A stretch of DNA of 64,000 nucleotides from positions 1-64,000 of the forward strand of contig CAMAVI010000002.1 of assembly GCA_945861625.1 (NCBI GenBank), written 5' to 3'. This DNA is from Candidatus Sulfopaludibacter sp. SbA3 (GTDB lineage Bacteria > Acidobacteriota > Terriglobia > Bryobacterales > Bryobacteraceae). The position numbers and the translations under genes were made by a program. This document shows, piece by piece, positions 1 to 8,772 of the stretch (position 1 is its first letter; each line of letters begins with the position of its first letter). Below the pieces are notes generated by a model. That model made no database searches. It was not told the origin of the DNA and saw nothing but the letters and a program-made list of their open reading frames with translations.

Positions 1-111
1 GTCAAAAACACTGCCTCAATTTCCCGTTACGTCCCCCTCATGCCCCGCGCCACTGCCTTCCTTGACCGTCAAGCCAGCCCTTACCGACGGATTAGGGCCA
101 TCGGTTTTCGC

Positions 112-157
112 TTGACAATAAAATAAAACAATCGTACGATTGAAACGAACGTATGAT
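112..157 (+). promoter_or_regulatory. Promoter with overlapping palindromic operator for the efflux operon
   Basis: TTGACA (112-117) and TACGAT (135-140) are separated by exactly 17 bp, a near-consensus sigma-70 promoter. The -10 box lies inside a perfect 14-bp palindrome, CAATCGTACGATTG (129-142). The half CGTACGAT (133-140) recurs as CGTATGAT (150-157), overlapping the regulator's start codon. This is what an autoregulating TetR-family repressor site usually looks like. The predicted transcription start (about 147) leaves only about six bases before the ATG, so the transcript would be nearly leaderless. Confidence 0.75.
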
Positions 158-788
158 CTCTGCGCCACAGGGAACCCAATCCGGCACAAAAACCCGTATT
201 CTCAATGCCGCGGAGAAGTTTTTCGGAGAAAAGGGCTTTGACGGCACCTCCCTGCGTGACATTACAACAGAAGCTCAGGTGAACCTTGCGGCGGTGAATT
301 ACCATTTCCAATCTAAAGAAACCCTGATGGACGCGGTCATCGAGCGCCGGATTGCACCCGTCAACCAGCGCCGCATGGAGATGTTGGATGCCGCGGGACC
401 ATCGCCCACCGTGGAGCAAGTGGTGGAAGCTTTCGTCTCACCGCTCTTTGTGATGGACGTTCTGCCGGCGGTGCCTCTGATTGGCCGCGTGTTGTCGAAC
501 CCCAGCCAGTTTTTCGAGCGCGTTTACAAGAAGCACCTGATCCAAGTGGTACTGCGCTTTTCGGATGCAATTGCGGCCTCGCTTCCTGGGTTGCCGCGCG
601 AAGAGCGCTTCTGGAGGCTGCACTTCATGGCCGGATCCATGACGCATGTGCTCGCGCTATCCGGTGTTTTGCCTTTGATGAGCGGGCAGCCCGTGCAGCG
701 TGGCGCAGTGCTGCGCCAACTGGTCACGTTCCTGTCGGCAGGACTGCGCGCGCCAGTGCTATCTCCTTTCAGTGAGGACAAGAAATAG
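153..788 (+). CDS. TetR/AcrR-family regulator, CecR (YbiH)-like
   Basis: A 211-residue protein with an N-terminal TetR helix-turn-helix (about residues 13-60; typical 'T.LRDI..EA.VN.AAVNYHF.SKE' pattern) and an all-helical C-terminal ligand domain of the size found in CecR/DUF1956 regulators. It is the first gene of the efflux operon, and its stop codon directly abuts the ATG of the TolC-like gene (789). In E. coli the related cecR controls the ybhGFSR exporter, and the downstream genes here are the matching set. The palindrome over its own promoter suggests autorepression. There is no clear Shine-Dalgarno site. The ligand cannot be inferred. Confidence 0.88.
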   Translation: MISAPQGTQSGTKTRILNAAEKFFGEKGFDGTSLRDITTEAQVNLAAVNYHFQSKETLMDAVIERRIAPVNQRRMEMLDAAGPSPTVEQVVEAFVSPLFVMDVLPAVPLIGRVLSNPSQFFERVYKKHLIQVVLRFSDAIAASLPGLPREERFWRLHFMAGSMTHVLALSGVLPLMSGQPVQRGAVLRQLVTFLSAGLRAPVLSPFSEDKK

Positions 789-2108
789 ATGCGCGTCGTG
801 TTGCTGTCATTCCTTGTTTCCGCGTTGACGTGGGCGCAGAGCCCGCTGCCGCTCAGCATGAAGCGCGCGGTGGAAATCGCCTTGGCTCCCGATGGTTCCA
901 CGCGCGTGGCGCTGGCGCTGGAATCCATCCAGCAGGCCGAACAGAAGGTTCAGCAGGCCAAGGCCGCGTTCCTACCCAACTTGGACGCATCCGTGCAAGA
1001 TCGGCGTCAGACAACGAATTTGCAAGCCTTTGGCTTCCGTTTCGATCTGCCGGTGCCGGGGTTTTCGCTTCCGACGATCGTCGGTCCCTTCAGTGTCCTT
1101 GACACGCGCGCGAGCGCGCAATATTCGGTGCTCAACTTTAGCGACATTAACAGGTACAAGGCTTCCAAGGCCGCTCTCGCCGCCGTGAAGCTGGACAACG
1201 ACACCACCCGTAATCAAGTGAGCGACGACACCGCGCATTCCTACCTGGCTTGTCTGCGGGCCGATGCCGTGCGCGACACGGCGCGCGCCAACGTGGAGCT
1301 TTCCGAGGCGTTGCTCGCCTTGGCCCGCCGCGCGGTGGCGGCCGGCACCGGCACCGGCATTGAGGTGACACGCGCGGAAGTGCAGCTCGCCAACAACCGG
1401 CAGTTGCTGATTCGCGCCGGCAATGATCGTACGCGCACGATCCTACAACTCCTCAAGGTGATGGGCTTGCGCCTGGATGCCCCAGTCGAATTTACGGACA
1501 AACTGATCTACAAGCCGTCCGATCCGGCTCCGCCGGAAGCCCTGCTGGAGCAAGCGCGCAAAGTGCGTCCTGAATTGAAGACGCAAGCCCAGCGCGAAGA
1601 AGCGGCCCGCCTCAGCCATGTCGCGGTCAAATCGGAGCGCCTACCCACCGTCGGTGCGTTCGCCGATTACGGAGCCATCGGCTCCAACGTGATTGCGTCG
1701 CGCGCGACCTACATGTACGGAGCTTCGCTCAAGGTGCCCATCTTCGATGGAGGCCGCCGCGAGGCCCGCCGCGAGGAAAGTTACTCGCAATACAAACAGG
1801 AACAGCTTCGCACGCGTGACGTGGGCCAGCAGGTCGAATTACAGGTTCGCGTTGCGTTAGAGGCTCTGCGTTCGGCGGGTGCCGAGGTGGACGCCGCGCG
1901 CGAAGGCCAGATGCTGGCGGAGAACGAACTGGGGCAGGCTCGCCGCCGTTACGAAGCCGGAGTTGCGATATCTCTGGAAGTCACGGACGCGCAGACCCGC
2001 CTGCAGCGCGCCCGCGACAATCAGGTGGTCGCGCTCTATAACTACAACGTTGCACGGCTGGATCTGGCCACGGCTACGGGAACCATCGGAGACTACATCA
2101 ACCAATGA
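789..2108 (+). CDS. TolC-family outer-membrane efflux channel
   Basis: A 439-residue outer-membrane factor with a short signal peptide (cleavage probably after residues TWA, about 16) and two long helical OEP repeats rich in Ala, Gln, Arg and Glu heptads. It would form the trimeric exit duct for the HlyD adaptor and ABC exporter encoded downstream. Enteric ybhGFSR operons lack their own channel, so its presence here makes the operon self-contained. Its TGA stop (2106-2108) overlaps an ATG that begins the 14-bp repeat cassette before the adaptor gene. Confidence 0.9.
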   Translation: MRVVLLSFLVSALTWAQSPLPLSMKRAVEIALAPDGSTRVALALESIQQAEQKVQQAKAAFLPNLDASVQDRRQTTNLQAFGFRFDLPVPGFSLPTIVGPFSVLDTRASAQYSVLNFSDINRYKASKAALAAVKLDNDTTRNQVSDDTAHSYLACLRADAVRDTARANVELSEALLALARRAVAAGTGTGIEVTRAEVQLANNRQLLIRAGNDRTRTILQLLKVMGLRLDAPVEFTDKLIYKPSDPAPPEALLEQARKVRPELKTQAQREEAARLSHVAVKSERLPTVGAFADYGAIGSNVIASRATYMYGASLKVPIFDGGRREARREESYSQYKQEQLRTRDVGQQVELQVRVALEALRSAGAEVDAAREGQMLAENELGQARRRYEAGVAISLEVTDAQTRLQRARDNQVVALYNYNVARLDLATATGTIGDYINQ

Positions 2109-2146
2109 AAAGGCGGCAATGAAAAGGCGGCAGTGAAAAGGCGGCA
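2105..2146 (+). repeat. Three tandem 14-bp repeats, each an overlapping MKRRQ minicistron
   Basis: Units at 2105-2118, 2119-2132 and 2133-2146 read ATGAAAAGGCGGCA (the third starts GTG). Each unit gives a start codon, four sense codons (KRRQ) and a TGA that overlaps the next unit's start as ATGA or GTGA. The last TGA overlaps the ATG of the HlyD gene (2147). Each unit also carries AAGGCGG, which resembles a Shine-Dalgarno sequence and sits four bases before the next start. The cassette occupies the whole gap between tolC and hlyD. Confidence 0.9.
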
Positions 2147-3313
2147 ATGAAAAAACTCCCCATTCTCATTTTGTTGGCGGCGATTGGCGCCGGAGTGTAT
2201 CTGTGGCGCACGAACTATTTCGCCGGCCCCCGGACGGCCATTCAGGTGTCCGGAAACCTGGAATTGACGCTGGTGGATATCTCCTTCAAGACAGCCGGAC
2301 GCATGGTGGAACTGACGGTGCGCGAAGGGGACGCCGTCAAAAAAGGCCAGGTAATCGCGCGGCTGGACGCCACGCAGCTCGAACAGCAAAAGGCGCGGGA
2401 TCTCGCCGCGATCGCCGGCGCGCAATCGGCGTATGACCAGTTGAAAACCGCGATTGAATACCAAGAGGCGACTATCGACAGCGACATCGCGGCACGGCAG
2501 GCGGATCAGGCGCAGGTGCAGGCCCATCTGGATGAGTTACTGGCGGGAAGCCGCGCGCAGGAAATTCAACAGACCGATGCAGCGGTGAACGAGGCCCGCA
2601 CGCAAGTGGAATGGTCTCGTGCCGAGTGGGATCGCGCACAGACGCTTTATCGGAATCAGGACATTTCCACCTCGCAATTCGATCAGGCGCGGACGAAATT
2701 CAACGCGGCGAACGCGGTTCTGGCACAAGCGGAGCAGAGGTTCGCGCTGGTGAAGGAAGGGCCACGCAAGGAGCAAATCGCCTCCGTGCGGGCGCAATTG
2801 GCCCGCGCCCAGGCCGCGATTCGCACGGCGGAGGCGGTTCGGATTGAACTGCGGCGGAAGCAGCAGGAACTGGGAGCGCGCCGCGCCGAAATCGACCGCG
2901 CGCGAGCGCAATACGGCATTACCGTCGCGCAGTGGGCTGACACCACCATCGCCAGCCCCATCGATGGCGTGGTACTCACCAAATCCGCCGAGCCAGGCGA
3001 GGTGATCGCGGCGGGAACGACCATCGTCAGCATTGGCGATATCGATCATCCCTGGTTGCGCGCCTACGTGAACGAAACCGACCTGGGGCGCGTGAAGCTG
3101 GGTACGCAAGTGAAGCTGATGACCGATTCCTACCCTGGCAAGTCGTATATAGGCACGGTATCTTTCATCGCCTCGGAAGCCGAGTTCACCCCCAAGCAAA
3201 TTCAGACCAAGGAAGAGCGCGTGAAGATGGTGTACCGCATCAAAGTGAATGTCGAAAACACCGCTCATGAACTCAAGAGCAACATGCCGGTGGACGCGGA
3301 GATTCCGCTATGA
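2147..3313 (+). CDS. HlyD/YbhG-like periplasmic adaptor (membrane fusion protein)
   Basis: A 388-residue adaptor with one N-terminal membrane anchor (about residues 4-22), a split lipoyl/barrel-sandwich domain (about 35-75 and 265-300), a long alpha-helical hairpin rich in Gln, Ala and Arg (about 80-255), and a C-terminal beta-barrel. It would bridge the inner-membrane ABC exporter to the TolC-like channel. The start at 2147 follows the last 14-bp repeat and is the fourth in a chain of overlapping stop/start codons. Its stop overlaps the next ATG (3310). Confidence 0.9.
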   Translation: MKKLPILILLAAIGAGVYLWRTNYFAGPRTAIQVSGNLELTLVDISFKTAGRMVELTVREGDAVKKGQVIARLDATQLEQQKARDLAAIAGAQSAYDQLKTAIEYQEATIDSDIAARQADQAQVQAHLDELLAGSRAQEIQQTDAAVNEARTQVEWSRAEWDRAQTLYRNQDISTSQFDQARTKFNAANAVLAQAEQRFALVKEGPRKEQIASVRAQLARAQAAIRTAEAVRIELRRKQQELGARRAEIDRARAQYGITVAQWADTTIASPIDGVVLTKSAEPGEVIAAGTTIVSIGDIDHPWLRAYVNETDLGRVKLGTQVKLMTDSYPGKSYIGTVSFIASEAEFTPKQIQTKEERVKMVYRIKVNVENTAHELKSNMPVDAEIPL

Positions 3314-4251
3314 GCGCAAGCCGAATGATCATCGCGGAAAACCTGACTCGTACGTTCGGCGGCGGCAAGACCGCGGCTATCACGGCGGTGGATCATCTGA
3401 ATATCGAAGTTGCCGAGGGCGAGATTTTCTGTCTGGTCGGTCCGGATGGCGCGGGCAAAACCACCACGATGCGTCTGCTCACCGGTTTGATGGATCCCAC
3501 TGGAGGGAAAGCGGTCGTGGCCGGTTACGACGTATCAAGAAACCACGATGCCGTGAAAGATCAGATCGGCTACATGGCGCAGCGCTTCGGTCTCTACACA
3601 GACTTGACGGTCGCCGAGAACATGGCATTTTACGCGGACCTGTTCGGGATTGTGGGTGTGGAGCGCCAGGAACTCAGCGCGCGCCTGCTGCGCATGACCC
3701 GCATGGAGCCGTTCCAGACACGCCCGGCGGGCAAGCTCTCCGGCGGCATGAAGCAGAAGCTGGCGCTGATGTGTACGCTGCTGCATAAGCCTCGCGTGCT
3801 GTTTCTGGACGAACCTACCAATGGCGTCGACCCGGTCTCGCGCCGGGATTTCTGGGCCATCCTGTATCAGTTAGTTCGTGACGGCCTGACTGTCTTCGTG
3901 ACCACGGCGTATCTGGATGAGGCCGAGCGCGCCAATAGGGTTGGTTTTCTGCACCAGGGGCGCTTGATCCAAGTGGACACGCCCACAGGTTTAAAGCGTA
4001 ACTTGCCGGAGGCGCTTTACGCGGTGACTTCAGTGGACCATCGACAAACACGCAGCGCCCTGCAGCGGGAGCCTGGTGTGCTGACGGTGCAACCCATGGG
4101 GCGGGACTTGCATTTGTTTCTGGACCCCGCGGTCACGACGCCGGAACGGCTCGCCCAAATCACACCCTTCCAATATCAGAAAATCCGACCTTCGCTCGAA
4201 GACGTGTTCATTGCCTTGGTCCGCAGGCAGGAGGTGGCGCGTGCTGCCTGA
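3310..4251 (+). CDS. ABC transporter ATP-binding protein (YbhF N-half-like)
   Basis: A 313-residue ABC ATPase. Walker A is GPDGAGKT (residues 44-51), with Asp where Asn is commoner. The signature is LSGGMKQ, the Walker B/catalytic run is LFLDEPTNGVDP, and the H-loop position carries Thr-Ala ('VTTAYLDEA') in place of the expected Thr-His, so the switch histidine is missing. A C-terminal extension of about 80 residues follows. YbhF of E. coli carries two ABC cassettes in one chain; here the two halves are separate overlapping genes. Because this half lacks the H-loop His, its site may be degenerate and hydrolysis may rest mainly on the partner. Confidence 0.9.
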   Translation: MSASRMIIAENLTRTFGGGKTAAITAVDHLNIEVAEGEIFCLVGPDGAGKTTTMRLLTGLMDPTGGKAVVAGYDVSRNHDAVKDQIGYMAQRFGLYTDLTVAENMAFYADLFGIVGVERQELSARLLRMTRMEPFQTRPAGKLSGGMKQKLALMCTLLHKPRVLFLDEPTNGVDPVSRRDFWAILYQLVRDGLTVFVTTAYLDEAERANRVGFLHQGRLIQVDTPTGLKRNLPEALYAVTSVDHRQTRSALQREPGVLTVQPMGRDLHLFLDPAVTTPERLAQITPFQYQKIRPSLEDVFIALVRRQEVARAA

Positions 4252-5197
4252 AGGGAACGGTACCGCGGTCCACATCGAGAATTTGGTGAAGCGCTTCGGT
4301 GACTTTACAGCGGTCGATAAGGTTACGCTTGACGTGAAGCGCGGCGAAATTTTTGGCTTCCTGGGCCCCAATGGCGCCGGAAAATCCACCACCATCCGCA
4401 TTCTGTGCGGATTGCTGGCGCCGACATCCGGGCGGGCTGTGGTCGGCGGCTTCGATGTAAGCGCGCGTCCGGAAGATGTCAAACGCAGCATCGGCTACAT
4501 GTCGCAAAAGTTCTCGCTGTATGACGATCTCTCCGTTAAGGAAAACATTGAGTTCTTTGCCGGCGTCTACGGTGTGCCGCCGGAGAAATTCCCCGAGCGC
4601 CTGGCCTTCGTACTAAAAATGGGGGATCTGGAAGATAAGCAGGACGTGTTGACCCGGCTGCTTTCCGGCGGCTGGAAGCAGCGGCTGGCCCTGGGCTGCG
4701 CGATCCTGCATGAGCCGCCGATTCTTTTTCTCGATGAGCCGACCAGCGGTGTCGATCCCATCGCGCGCCGGAGTTTCTGGGAGCTGATCTATCAGCTTTC
4801 CGCGGCGGGCCACACCATTTTTGTCACCACTCATTACATGGATGAAGCCGAATACTGCCACCGTCTGGCGCTGATGCATGGTGGGCGCACGATCGCGCTC
4901 GGTTCGCCGGCGGAATTGAAGAACTCCCTGGGCGACGGACATCTGTTGAATCTGGAAACCTCGGATCTACTGGAAAGTCTGACACTGATCCTGCATGGAG
5001 ACGGCATTCAGGATGTCGCGGTTTTCGGCGGCGGACTGCACATCAAAGTAGATGACGCGGAATCCGCCACGCGCTGGATCCGCGCGACTCTCGAACGCCA
5101 GGGCGTGGCGATACACACCCTGGAAGCCATCACTCCTTCTATGGAGGATGTGTTTGTCAGCCTGATCGAGCAGGAAGAAAGGGCGGCCGCGGCATGA
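4241..5197 (+). CDS. ABC transporter ATP-binding protein (YbhF C-half-like)
   Basis: A 318-residue ABC ATPase with Walker A GPNGAGKS (residues 42-49), signature LSGGWKQ, Walker B LFLDEPTSGVDP and an intact H-loop His ('VTTHYMDEA'). I chose the GTG at 4241 because AGGAGGTG stands just upstream (4229-4236). A TTG at 4211 would also be open but would overlap the previous gene by 41 bp without a ribosome site. It overlaps the upstream ATPase by 11 bp, which fits translational coupling and a heterodimeric motor. The TGA overlaps the permease ATG at 5194. Confidence 0.88.
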   Translation: MLPEGNGTAVHIENLVKRFGDFTAVDKVTLDVKRGEIFGFLGPNGAGKSTTIRILCGLLAPTSGRAVVGGFDVSARPEDVKRSIGYMSQKFSLYDDLSVKENIEFFAGVYGVPPEKFPERLAFVLKMGDLEDKQDVLTRLLSGGWKQRLALGCAILHEPPILFLDEPTSGVDPIARRSFWELIYQLSAAGHTIFVTTHYMDEAEYCHRLALMHGGRTIALGSPAELKNSLGDGHLLNLETSDLLESLTLILHGDGIQDVAVFGGGLHIKVDDAESATRWIRATLERQGVAIHTLEAITPSMEDVFVSLIEQEERAAAA

Positions 5198-6330
5198 GTT
5201 TCCGGCGGCTGCGCGCCATCGCGCGCAAGGAATTGCTGCACGTGGTTCGCGATCCGCAGAGCCTTGCCGCTGCCGTCGCCATTCCCTTGTCCATGCTGTT
5301 GATCTTCGGGTATGCGCTCAGCCTGGATGTGGACCGCATCCCGACAATCGTCTTCAATCTCGATGGCAGTCCGCAAAGTCTGGAATTGATCCGCGATCTT
5401 CGCGGCTCGCGTTATTTCGAGATCGTCGAGGAAGCGCGCAGCTATCGCCCGATGGAGGAAGCCATGGATGCGCGGCGCGCCTTACTCGGCGTGGTGATCG
5501 CGCCGGAATACTCGCGCAATCTGCTGGCCGGGCAATCGGAAGCGCACGTGCAGTTGTTGTTGGATGGCAGCGATTCGAACACCGCCGCCATTGCCCAGGG
5601 TTATGCGGAAGGCATCGTAGCCATGCACGGCGCCCGCGTCCGCGGCGAGGCGCAGAGCCGGCGCGCCGGCAAGCTGCCGCCGGCGGGAGTTCGCGCGGAA
5701 TCCCGGGTCTGGTACAACCCCGACATGCTGTCGCGCAACTTCATTGTGCCCGGGCTGATCGCGGTGATCATGATGATCATCGCCGGGAATCTCAGCTCGC
5801 TCACCATTGCGCGCGAGTGGGAGAACGGAACCATGGAGCAGCTCTTGTCCACGCCCGTGCGGCCCGCGGAACTGGCCTTAGGAAAGCTGGCCGCCTATTT
5901 CCTGGTCGGATTGGCGGACATGGTGATTTGCATGTTGCTGGGCATCTTTCTTTTCGGCGTTCCGTTTCGCGGTAGTCTCGTGCTGCTTACGGTGGCCAGC
6001 CTCGTCTTCCTGTTCGGCTCGCTATGCACGGGAATCTTGATTTCGGCGGCCACGCGCTCGCAACTCACGGCTTACCAACTGGGAACCCTGGTTTCATTCT
6101 TGCCCGGCTTTCTGCTTTCTGGATTCATCTATTCCATCAGCAGCATGCCGCGGATCATCCAGTTGATTTCCCTGTTTGTCCCGGCGCGCTACTTTATCAA
6201 CATCACCAAGGGCGTGTTTCTGAAGGGAACCGGCCTGGCGGTTTTGTGGCCGGACCTGCTCATGCTTACCGGCTACGGAGCCCTGATGTTTTATTTCACG
6301 ACCCGCAGATTGCGCCAGAAGGTAGCCTGA
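5194..6330 (+). CDS. ABC-2 type permease (YbhS-like)
   Basis: A 378-residue membrane protein of the ABC-2 exporter type: a cytoplasmic N-terminus ('ARKELLHVVRDPQSL'), TM1 at about residues 25-42, a large periplasmic domain to about residue 180, then five C-terminal membrane helices. The 'NPDMLSRNF..PGLIA' and 'REWENGTMEQLL.TPVR' segments are family hallmarks. It should pair with the following permease as the transmembrane heterodimer of the exporter. The ATG overlaps the upstream ATPase stop. Confidence 0.88.
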   Translation: MSFRRLRAIARKELLHVVRDPQSLAAAVAIPLSMLLIFGYALSLDVDRIPTIVFNLDGSPQSLELIRDLRGSRYFEIVEEARSYRPMEEAMDARRALLGVVIAPEYSRNLLAGQSEAHVQLLLDGSDSNTAAIAQGYAEGIVAMHGARVRGEAQSRRAGKLPPAGVRAESRVWYNPDMLSRNFIVPGLIAVIMMIIAGNLSSLTIAREWENGTMEQLLSTPVRPAELALGKLAAYFLVGLADMVICMLLGIFLFGVPFRGSLVLLTVASLVFLFGSLCTGILISAATRSQLTAYQLGTLVSFLPGFLLSGFIYSISSMPRIIQLISLFVPARYFINITKGVFLKGTGLAVLWPDLLMLTGYGALMFYFTTRRLRQKVA

Positions 6331-6332
6331 AA

Positions 6333-7490
6333 ATGCGGCAACGGCTTCGTTCCATCATCCGGAAAGAATTCATTCAGGCGCTGCGCGATCCGCGTATGCG
6401 CGGCTTGTTGTTCCTGCCGCCGCTGATTCAGTTGTTAGTGTTCGGTTACGCGGTGAATCTGGACGTGGATACGGCCACCATCGCCTGGATGGACCAGGAC
6501 CACACTCCACAGAGCCGGGAACTGAGGGCCGCGTTCGAAGATTCGGGCCATTTCACGATCGGCGCGCTTCCGGAAGACGAGCGCGCGATGCAGCTTACGC
6601 TGGATCGCGGCCAGGTGGATGGAGTGATCCGCGTCCTTCCCGGATTTGGACGGGATATCGGCCGTGGCCGCGCCACCAGCGTGCAAGTGCTGCTGGACGG
6701 CACCAATTCCAATACCGCGTCGCTGGTTTCCGGATACGCGGGGCAAGTCATCGCACGCTATTCCCAGGTAGCCAGCGGCGATGCGCAACGCGCGCGCCTG
6801 GTCGGCGGGACGACGAACGCGGGAGGGCCGGTCTCGCTTCCCATGCCGCAATTGGTCGCGCGCACACGCGTCTGGTATAACCCGGATCTCAAGAGCCGCA
6901 ACTACTTCATCCCGGGCGTTGTGGTGAACATCATCGCGCTGGTGACGCTGTCGCTTACCGCCATGGCCATCGTTCGCGAGAAAGAAATCGGCACGATGGA
7001 GCAGTTGATGGTGACGCCGATCCGGCCCCTGGAATTGATCCTCGGCAAGACGCTGCCGTTTGTCGTGGTGGGCTACTGGGATCTGGTTCTGGTGACGGGC
7101 GCCGCGCTACTCATCTTTCACGTGCCCTTCAACGGGAGCTTTGCGCTGCTCTTGTTCGCCGCGTTGATGTTTCTGCTGACTACGCTTGCCGCCGGATTGT
7201 TTATCTCCACCATCGCCCGCACGCAGCAGCAGGCCATGCTGGCGACGACTCTGTTCTTTCAGCCGTTCTTCATGCTGAGCGGATTTTCATTCCCCATCCG
7301 CAACATGCCCGAGCCCGTGCAGTGGCTCACCTACTTAAATCCGGTGCGCTACTTCATGGAAATCGTACGGGGCATTTTCCTGCAGGGCGCCGGCTTGGCT
7401 ACACTGTGGCCGCAGATTCTCTCATTGGCGGTCTACGGAGTGATCGTGCTGGGGCTCAGCGTGAACCGGTTCCACAAGCAGATCGAGTAA
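6333..7490 (+). CDS. ABC-2 type permease (YbhR-like)
   Basis: A 385-residue paralogue of the preceding permease with the same architecture: 'RKEFIQALRDPRMRG', TM1 at about 25-42, a periplasmic domain, then 'REKEIGTMEQLMVTPIRP' and five helices. I placed the start at the ATG two bases after the upstream stop. An upstream extension in this frame would run through the neighbouring gene and contains no permease-like sequence. This is the last gene of the exporter operon. In the E. coli system the paired permeases export drugs and cations; the substrate here is unknown. Confidence 0.88.
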   Translation: MRQRLRSIIRKEFIQALRDPRMRGLLFLPPLIQLLVFGYAVNLDVDTATIAWMDQDHTPQSRELRAAFEDSGHFTIGALPEDERAMQLTLDRGQVDGVIRVLPGFGRDIGRGRATSVQVLLDGTNSNTASLVSGYAGQVIARYSQVASGDAQRARLVGGTTNAGGPVSLPMPQLVARTRVWYNPDLKSRNYFIPGVVVNIIALVTLSLTAMAIVREKEIGTMEQLMVTPIRPLELILGKTLPFVVVGYWDLVLVTGAALLIFHVPFNGSFALLLFAALMFLLTTLAAGLFISTIARTQQQAMLATTLFFQPFFMLSGFSFPIRNMPEPVQWLTYLNPVRYFMEIVRGIFLQGAGLATLWPQILSLAVYGVIVLGLSVNRFHKQIE

Positions 7491-7514
7491 GGTAATCGGC
7501 AGTCGTGGGCACCT

Positions 7515-7530
7515 CAATCCATTTGGATTG
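7515..7530. promoter_or_regulatory. Inverted repeat upstream of the Gfo/Idh/MocA gene
   Basis: CAATCCA (7515-7521) and TGGATTG (7524-7530) form 7-bp perfect arms around TT, 17 bp before the next start codon. There is no T-run, so a terminator for the preceding operon is unlikely. A transcription-factor site is the simpler reading, unproven. Confidence 0.4.
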
Positions 7531-7547
7531 CTACACTTGAAGGAGAG

Positions 7548-8759
7548 ATGGACTCACGGCGTCATTTTTTGGGCAAAGTCGCGTCCGGCTTGGCAGGGAC
7601 GCTTGCCTCCGTACCCGCGCGCGCCATGGGCGCCAATGACCGGATACGCTTCGGCATCATCGGGGCGGGCGACCGCGGCCTGGAACTGTTGAACCAGATC
7701 CGCGTATGTGACAATGCCGAAGTCGTGGCGTTCGCCGACATTTACACCAAGCGGATCGAGAAAGCCGCCGGCTTCGCTCCGGAGGCAGTGACTCACTCCG
7801 ACTACCGGCGCCTGCTCGAAGACGATTCCCTCGACGCCGTCGTGATCGCCACTCCGCCGCATCTTCACGCCGATCCTTTCCGCGACGCGCTCGACGCCGG
7901 CAAGCACGTCTATGTCGAGAAAACGCTGGCGCACACTTTAGATGACGTCAAACAGATGCGCGCGGCGTTTGCCAAGCACCGCGGTCGCCAGGTTGTTCAG
8001 GTGGGGCATCAGGCCTGCTCGTTCGGCCACATGGCGGATGTCGCGCAGTTCCTGACGCCAGCCGATCGTGTGGGAAACATCAGCGCGTTGGTGATGCGCA
8101 ACTACCGCAACACACCGCGCCACAAGCCGCAGTGGGCGCGCCCGGCGTTGCTGACCGCGGACGTGACTCCGCAGAACGTGGCCTGGAACCATTTCGATCG
8201 TGACGGCCGCGCCTTTGATGCGAACCGGCTCATCCACTGGCGTTACTTCTGGGAGTACGCGGGCGGCGGTGTATCGGAAAACATGAGCCAGCAGCTCGCG
8301 TTCTGGTACAGGGCGCTGGGCTTGCAGATACCGCGTTCCGCGACGATGAGCGGTGGAATCTACTTGTGGAACGATGGCCGCGAAACACCCGACACGATGG
8401 ACGTCGCCCTCGATCAACCCGAGCAGATGCTGGTGAGCTGGTCTTCCGGATTTGGCAATAATCAACTGGGCGTGGCTGAGGATCTGCTGGGTTCCCATGG
8501 GACCATTTCGCGCGGCAACCACGTGCGCTATACGCCCCAAAAAGTGAACCGGCCCGAAGACGCCGACCGGATGGGCCGCGCGTCGCATCCGCCGCAGGCG
8601 CACATGCAGAACTTTTTGGATGCCATCCGCGATCGTCGCGAACCGAACTGCCCGTTCGAACTCGGATGGCGCGTTACCGTCGCGTGCCTCATGGCCGTGG
8701 AAAGCTACCGTGCTGGACGCACGGTTCGCTGGAATCCGGAGACCGAAGAGATCGTTTAG
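7548..8759 (+). CDS. Tat-exported Gfo/Idh/MocA-family oxidoreductase
   Basis: A 403-residue protein starting with a Tat signal ('SRRHFLGK', residues 3-10, then a hydrophobic stretch ending PARAMG). The Rossmann motif GIIGAGDRG follows at about residue 37, and the family's 'EKTLAHT' segment carries the conserved Lys near residue 125. A C-terminal alpha/beta substrate domain completes it. Members oxidise or reduce sugars and derivatives with NAD(P). Tat export of a folded, cofactor-loaded enzyme is common for this family in Acidobacteriota and Planctomycetota. AGGAG lies 3 bp before the ATG. The substrate is not predictable. Confidence 0.87.
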   Translation: MDSRRHFLGKVASGLAGTLASVPARAMGANDRIRFGIIGAGDRGLELLNQIRVCDNAEVVAFADIYTKRIEKAAGFAPEAVTHSDYRRLLEDDSLDAVVIATPPHLHADPFRDALDAGKHVYVEKTLAHTLDDVKQMRAAFAKHRGRQVVQVGHQACSFGHMADVAQFLTPADRVGNISALVMRNYRNTPRHKPQWARPALLTADVTPQNVAWNHFDRDGRAFDANRLIHWRYFWEYAGGGVSENMSQQLAFWYRALGLQIPRSATMSGGIYLWNDGRETPDTMDVALDQPEQMLVSWSSGFGNNQLGVAEDLLGSHGTISRGNHVRYTPQKVNRPEDADRMGRASHPPQAHMQNFLDAIRDRREPNCPFELGWRVTVACLMAVESYRAGRTVRWNPETEEIV

Positions 8760-8772
8760 TTCGGGGTAACCC

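Noticed and set aside
4211-4240. TTG start for the second ATPase
   Set aside because: No ribosome site; the GTG at 4241 follows AGGAGGTG.
6024-6332. N-terminal extension of the second permease
   Set aside because: Overlaps the upstream permease in another frame; permease homology begins at the ATG at 6333.
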